Below are positions 30,677-35,315 of a stretch of DNA of 35,315 bases, piece by piece. How positions within the stretch are numbered: position 1 is the stretch's first letter; each line of letters opens with the position of its first letter. A program made the translations under genes and the position numbers. The notes beneath the pieces were generated by a model. It saw nothing but the letters and a program-made list of their open reading frames with translations, did no database searches and had not been told where the DNA came from. The stretch is taken from assembly GCA_010279815.1 (NCBI GenBank), contig QEOQ01000439.1, forward strand, positions 434,544-469,858, in the 5' to 3' direction. Source of the DNA: Brachionus plicatilis (lineage: Eukaryota; Rotifera; Eurotatoria; Ploima; Brachionidae).

Positions 30677-31592
30677 AAAAATCGAAATTTTATATCAATT
30701 CAAAAATAAATGGATTTAGATGAATTCCTTCAGATCGACTCTTTAAATCAGCTATTATAAATCTTAAATAAATATGTTTCTTCCGGATCTGTTAGGATTT
30801 GATGGCTCGCGGTTATAACACAAATAATAAAGAAAATAAATTAAATAATAATAACTTTATTAATTAAATGGCCACTTCTAGCCTAACAAATAATAATAAC
30901 AAAAAAAGAAGAAAAGAAAATAATTTCAAAGTTGTTTCTTCTAATCGCGCATGTCTAATATTTTACACAGTGTTAAATAATACTACGACTTGCTCATGAC
31001 CCCATGAGATGATAGTATTGCATTGTTTAACTATAGACTTAAAAGTTGACTAGAGTCGATGTTGTAGTTATTGAGCAAACTACAACACAGCTAAAAATAT
31101 TGATGAACATTGGAGTTTTGTACCCAGAAAGTCCATTTATTTTTGAATTGAAAAAAATTTTATAAAAAAATTTGTATCAAATTAAAGAAGAAATATTACC
31201 TGTACTGTTAATTTACTTAGAATCTCGAATAAAAAAATGTACAAATTGCTTAATTTACGTATAAAAATTTTTTTATTGAACAAAATTATTAATACAAAAA
31301 AAGACGTACAAAATTATTAATTTTATATTTATTTTATTTAGTCAAGTTTAAGTGAAAAAAAAACCGAATAAAAAAAATCAAAACAAAAATTACTTAATCT
31401 AAATGACTAATTATTCTTTTTTAACCAAATTTACTGAAACTATTACCAAAAATTAAGAAAAAAATACAAAAATTTTTAATTATCCCAACAAAATATTATT
31501 CGCTTCATAATTACTAAAGAGATTCATAATTAATAAAGAGATTTAAAAATACTATTTTCATTCAAATATACTGAATTAAAAAAAAATTAAAA
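30677..31592. other. Non-coding stretch upstream of the SWIM ORF
   Basis: No gene seen. TGTTAGG (about 30789) and CCTAACA (about 30888) form a loose inverted pair in a segment that could be part of an old LTR or MITE, but there is no second copy to confirm it. A short CTCATG/CATGAG hairpin lies near 31000. Confidence 0.3.
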
Positions 31593-32045
31593 ATGTTACA
31601 AATTGATGTCTCGAATATTTCAGATGAACATTGGTGTGATGTCATTGATTATACAAATGATAAGCCAATAGTAAATTATGTAGACGATGAAAGCTTTTAT
31701 TTAATGAGCCGTGTAAAAGGAGTTGATTTTGAGAAATTTTTGGAATGTTTAGAATGTGATAAAGGATGTTTAGCAGATTGTGACTCTTTTAAAGATATGA
31801 CATTCGATACTTTCTTTGAGTTAAATAATAGTATTAGGATTGTTAGAACTAATCCAGATAATTGGAAGTTCTCCAAGTGTACTTGCTATGATTATTTTAA
31901 AACTTGGATGTGCAAACATATACTTGTAATTGCTATTGCTAATAATCAAATCTTTATACCCGAAAAATATTTTGATTCAGAAATAGGCTCCAAACCCAAA
32001 CCAGGTAAAAAGAAGAAGGCTAAACATTGGCATGAAAGAGACTAA
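31593..32045 (+). CDS. Small SWIM zinc-finger protein, 150 residues, MULE-derived
   Basis: This is an open frame from ATG 31593 to TAA 32043-32045 without introns. Residues about 95-120 hold a SWIM finger, CTC-x8-CKH (KCTCYDYFKTWMCKHILVIA), which binds zinc and usually contacts DNA or protein. The preceding DTFFELNNSIRIVRTNPDNW stretch and the following basic PKPGKKKKAKHWH tail are arranged as in the C-terminal end of Mutator-like (MULE) transposases. The DDE core is not present upstream. It is therefore either a fragment that happens to be open or a domesticated finger protein. Cys-rich residues (ECLECDKGCLADC, about 51-63) are not part of the usual SWIM pattern. Not a complete transposase. 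Confidence 0.6.
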   Translation: MLQIDVSNISDEHWCDVIDYTNDKPIVNYVDDESFYLMSRVKGVDFEKFLECLECDKGCLADCDSFKDMTFDTFFELNNSIRIVRTNPDNWKFSKCTCYDYFKTWMCKHILVIAIANNQIFIPEKYFDSEIGSKPKPGKKKKAKHWHERD

Positions 32046-32090
32046 TTTTTATTATAACTTTTGGATTTATGAAATAAAATGGTGTTTATG

Positions 32091-32405
32091 GGCAAAATGT
32101 AATTTATTGTACATTTTTATATTTTTACATTTTTAAGAGAAGAAAAAAAATTCTCAAAATCAAAAAATCTAAAAAAATTTTCATTCAAGAAAAGTAATAC
32201 TAAATTCGCAATTAATTAATAGGGATTTTCAAAATATTATCCTTGGTTTTTTCATTAAAATTTTTCTAAAACTCCTTTTTAAGTAATTGCGAATTTATTA
32301 TTACTTTTCTTGAATGAAAATTTTTTTAGATTTTTTGATTTTGAGAATTTTTTTTCTTCTCTCAAAAATATAAAAATGTAAAAATATAAAATGTACAATT
32401 TTGCC
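32091..32405. mobile_element. Fold-back hAT-type MITE just after the SWIM ORF
   Basis: It is flanked by TGTTTATG at 32083-32090 and 32406-32413 (exact 8-base duplication). Ends GGCAAAATGT and ACAATTTTGCC. The arms, about 110 bases each, are nearly perfect inverted repeats and would form a long hairpin in a transcript. It lies 45 bases beyond the SWIM stop codon, so it may fall in that gene's 3' UTR. Confidence 0.85.
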
Positions 32406-32413
32406 TGTTTATG

Positions 32414-33285
32414 TAACTAAATATAAATTTTGAAACTAAATTTGTGTTTTTATTTTCATAGAGTAAAATTGGTGATTTTTTTAGTAATTTTGATGATTTA
32501 AAATTAACTAGCCAATCTAAATTACTTAGTTTTTACCTAATTTAATTGTTTTACTAAACAAAACTTAGCCTTATCCTTTCTGCCGGATTTGGCTTTTGGT
32601 TCAATAGAAACTTTCATTTATTGGGTTGGTATTACTATTTTACATTATTTACTATAATAGACTAATCGGTCAAAGTCTTTAATAAGTCCTTTAATCTTCC
32701 GATACTTCTTGTTAATAAAAATCTAAATTGATTAGCTTTTCGTCCTCTTTTTTTGTCAAAACATAAAATTTTGAGGCTGCTTGTTTGGTTCTAAATCAGT
32801 TTGATCTTATAGGTTATTTTGAGTTGTATGAAATAAGTTTAGTCGTTTTATTAAATCAGCTTTCTTGCCTTGGTAAGAAAGCTTTAACTCTTTACATTTT
32901 TTTTGTAAATCCAAAATTTTCCAATCGGAGTTAAACATAATTTAAATAATTTAGGCGGTAAATTAAGTAATTTGTAAAACAAATTAAGAAAAAATTCAAG
33001 AATAAAAATAAGTGTTTCATTCTAAATATTATGTCACTTATATTAATAATAATAAAAAAAATTGACTTGCATAACCAAGACGACTTTTTTTTATTCATAA
33101 AAAAATAATTTGTGCAATAATTCTCACGAAAGAACGGAAAATATTGCATAGGAACGACAAATTCAATAGGTGGACCGGTCATTTTAATTAATTAATTTTA
33201 ATTAAATCGCCAGCGATCGCTGTTGCTTCCGAAATAGACAAAGTGGCACCTTTTTAGACACTTCTTTAGCTAATCTATCCAATTA
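32414..33285. other. Non-coding stretch
   Basis: AT-rich, no exon recognised on either strand. The minus-strand open frame near 32931-33182 has no domain signature and no ATG-supported start of interest. Confidence 0.35.
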
Positions 33286-34896
33286 CAGTGGTGATTTGAT
33301 AACAGTATTTTACGAAAATTTACGTAAAATACCGTAAATTAACCAAATTTTACCACAATTTACGTAAATTAACGAAAAATCCGAAAAGTGAATAAGAGGT
33401 ATTTTACGAAAAAGTACGTTAATTTTCAGGATTTAACGATAATTTTGGTAAAATTTGGTAAAATTCAAAACGGCCAAAAATTTTGGGAAAAATGTTTTTT
33501 TTTTCCAAAAATCGAAAATTTAAAATTTTTCTTTTTTTTTTAATTTTTTTTAAACGATTTTTAAAATAACTATTTTTAACCAAAAATTACGTTTGCGTTA
33601 ATTAATTTTGGTTATATTTTGTAAAAATTGGTAAAAAAAAAGTAAAATTTAGGAAAACTTTATTTTATTATATTATTTTATATTAGATTTTAAAAGTTTT
33701 AAAAATATGAAATTTTTTACAAATCGATTATTCATTTCGAAAAAAAAAATCATAATTTTAAAGTTAATGATCAGACCTGTCGCCATCTCTTTGAATTACT
33801 ATCTCAATAACCTAATAGTTTTTAATTTATATATTTAAAATAACAAATAACCAATGATTAAAAATACTTTTTTTAAATGATCTATATATTTTTTACTCTT
33901 CTCTGGTGTTATTGTTTTCTGAAAAGCATTTATGGCTTCAATCATATCAGATTCTTTTAAAATTATCCTTTGACGCACACAAATTTTTAGCTCGTTCCAC
34001 AAGATCTCAATTGGATTAAGGTCGAGAGATTTAGGTGTTGATTTATCTTTGATTTTATAAAATTAGACAAAAATTTTAAATTAAAAGTTTAAGTTCATAC
34101 CCAAAATACAAACGTCAGAATTGTGCTTAGGATCATTATCCTGGTGAAGTCTAAACCAAAAATAGATCGGTCAGAAGAAAAAACTATACTTTTCACATAT
34201 TAGACAAGGTTTTATTTTGCTTTTTAGTTTCTAAAAGGTGCTCGTATATAATTAATCAACGAAGTCGATAATAACCATTTGATGGTGGAAGCAACAATTC
34301 AGTCGTCAAAAATTTTCAAAGTTCTAAAAAATAAGGTTGAGGGAACAATCTTTTTATTTATTTATTAATTATTTTATTAGCTTTTTTTGATATTTTATAT
34401 AATAAAAAAATAGTATTTTACTTGAATGTTCTTTAAGACCAATTGGTTAAATTTGTTCCAAAAGGTTCAAATTTTAAAGAATATTGGGATAAAGCTGCGA
34501 ATAGTCTCAAAGGAAACAAAAGAAAGAATTAATTTAATTTTCATAAAAATAACTTAAATTCAAAAGCTTCATATAAAAAACATTATTTGTTCAAATTGCA
34601 TGTGTATTCTATTTTCCATTTAATAAGTTTTGTGTAAATAAATAAAGTTTTCCTAAATTTTACTTTTTTTTACCAATTTTTACAAAATATAACCAAAATT
34701 AACATAATTTTTGGTTAAAAATCGTTTAAAAAAAATTAAAAAAAAAAAAGAAAAATTTAAAATTTTCGATTTTTGGAAAAAAAAAAAACATTTTTCCCAA
34801 AATTTTACGTTAATTTACGTAAATTGTGGTAAAATATGGTTAATTTACGGTATTTTACGTAAATTTTCGTAAAATGCTGTTATCAAATCACCACTG
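33286..34896 (-). mobile_element. Tc1-like transposon with long inverted arms, decayed
   Basis: Ends CAGTGGTGATTTGATAACA and TGTTATCAAATCACCACTG are exact inverted repeats. TA lies on both sides (33284-33285, 34897-34898). The inverted arms extend about 380 bases on the left and about 260 on the right; the left arm has an extra block of roughly 120 bases. Both arms are rich in ACGTAAA-type words. A broken Tc1 transposase lies between them on the minus strand. Confidence 0.8.
33835..34158 (-). pseudogene. Tc1-type transposase remnant (DDE region)
   Basis: On the minus strand HQDNDPKHNSDVCILG (second catalytic Asp) runs to a donor at 34100. After a 54-base intron (34047-34100) the frame continues as DKSTPKSLDLNPIEILWNEL, with the final catalytic Glu, and ends KKYIDHLKKVFLIIGY... 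at TAA 33835-33837. Only about 25 residues separate the last two catalytic positions, where Tc1 enzymes have 34, so part is deleted. The N-terminal DNA-binding region and the first catalytic Asp could not be found in 34158-34640. Confidence 0.7.
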
Positions 34897-35315
34897 TATA
34901 AAGTTAAAATTTCCCTTTAGTGTATATTTCTCTAAAAAACGCCCAAAAACTCGTAAAAACCCATAAAAATCGACTGCCACGCCCAACCCACCGATTTTTG
35001 ACCAAAACAAAGTTCATATTCGTGATCAGCATGGTCGAATACCCTCCAAAAAAATCAAAAAGAAAAAGATTTTGATACAAATTTTGATTAAATTTTCAGT
35101 AAACTTTATTTTTTTCAATTTTTTTAAAAATGTCTCCTTTTGAACACTTTTTTTAAGAAAAATAAAAGAGAAAATAAAAAAAGTAAAACCATCATTTTGT
35201 TCAGAATTTTGTCTAGTTTCAGAATTTGTATAAAAATATATATGTTAAGGAGTTTGCAAAAAAGTAGATCCCGAAAAAGTTAAAAAATGTCAAAATTTTT
35301 CCGATTTTTTTCCGA
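34897..35315. other. Non-coding right edge
   Basis: No gene or repeat is recognised to the right of the Tc1 element. The segment around 34935-35015 is slightly richer in C but has no useful open frame. Confidence 0.35.

Noticed and set aside
32931..33182. An 83-codon minus-strand ORF
   Set aside because: Low-complexity Phe/Asn/Ile/Leu content and no domain; likely chance.
1..35315. A CRISPR array, prokaryotic operon or phage region
   Set aside because: GT-AG introns, LINE and mariner elements show a eukaryotic genome; no evenly spaced direct repeats with unique spacers were seen.

Overview
This is a very AT-rich (roughly four-fifths A+T by eye) eukaryotic window. Genes are split by GT-AG introns, many only about 50-60 bases long. 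Several kinds of metazoan transposable element are present (mariner, Tc1, pogo, hAT-type MITEs and a LINE). The two clear host genes are a DOMON/cytochrome b561 ferric-reductase-like gene and a uridine phosphorylase. Compact introns, base composition and this gene mix suggest a small aquatic invertebrate such as a monogonont rotifer. That assignment is an inference, not something the sequence proves.

Layout. 1-515 is a damaged copy of a coiled-coil gene whose better copy lies at 15746-16366. 2367-6755 is a nested pair of mariner-type transposons. An apparently intact, intron-containing DD37D element (2479-5130, arms of about 640 bases, TA duplications) sits inside an intron of an older, truncated relative. 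6900-7497 is an inverted, 5'-truncated copy of the last three exons of the cytochrome b561 gene. 7784-12115 is a nearly intact two-ORF LINE inserted in the target-site duplication of a hAT-type MITE (12122-12500). 12730-14941 is a run of MITEs plus a pogo/Tigger element that kept only the DNA-binding half of its transposase.

15746-16366 encodes a membrane-anchored coiled-coil protein with tandemly duplicated mini-exons. It converges on the minus-strand gene at 16897-22983, predicted to be an 806-residue secreted/membrane protein with three DOMON domains and a cytochrome b561 core. One of its introns is 3.4 kb and is filled with MITEs and a LINE scrap. 24255-25366 (minus) is a two-exon uridine phosphorylase. 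From 25.4 kb onward the window is mostly non-coding, with decayed transposon pieces (MULE tail, LINE endonuclease, hAT MITEs, a Tc1 element at 33286-34896) and one small intact SWIM zinc-finger ORF at 31593-32045.

How the genes work together: there is no operon. The cytochrome b561 protein would carry electrons across a membrane, and uridine phosphorylase serves pyrimidine salvage; they look like unrelated neighbours. The main biology on display is layered transposition and local duplication. Several target-site duplications are exact, so the order of some insertions can be read directly.
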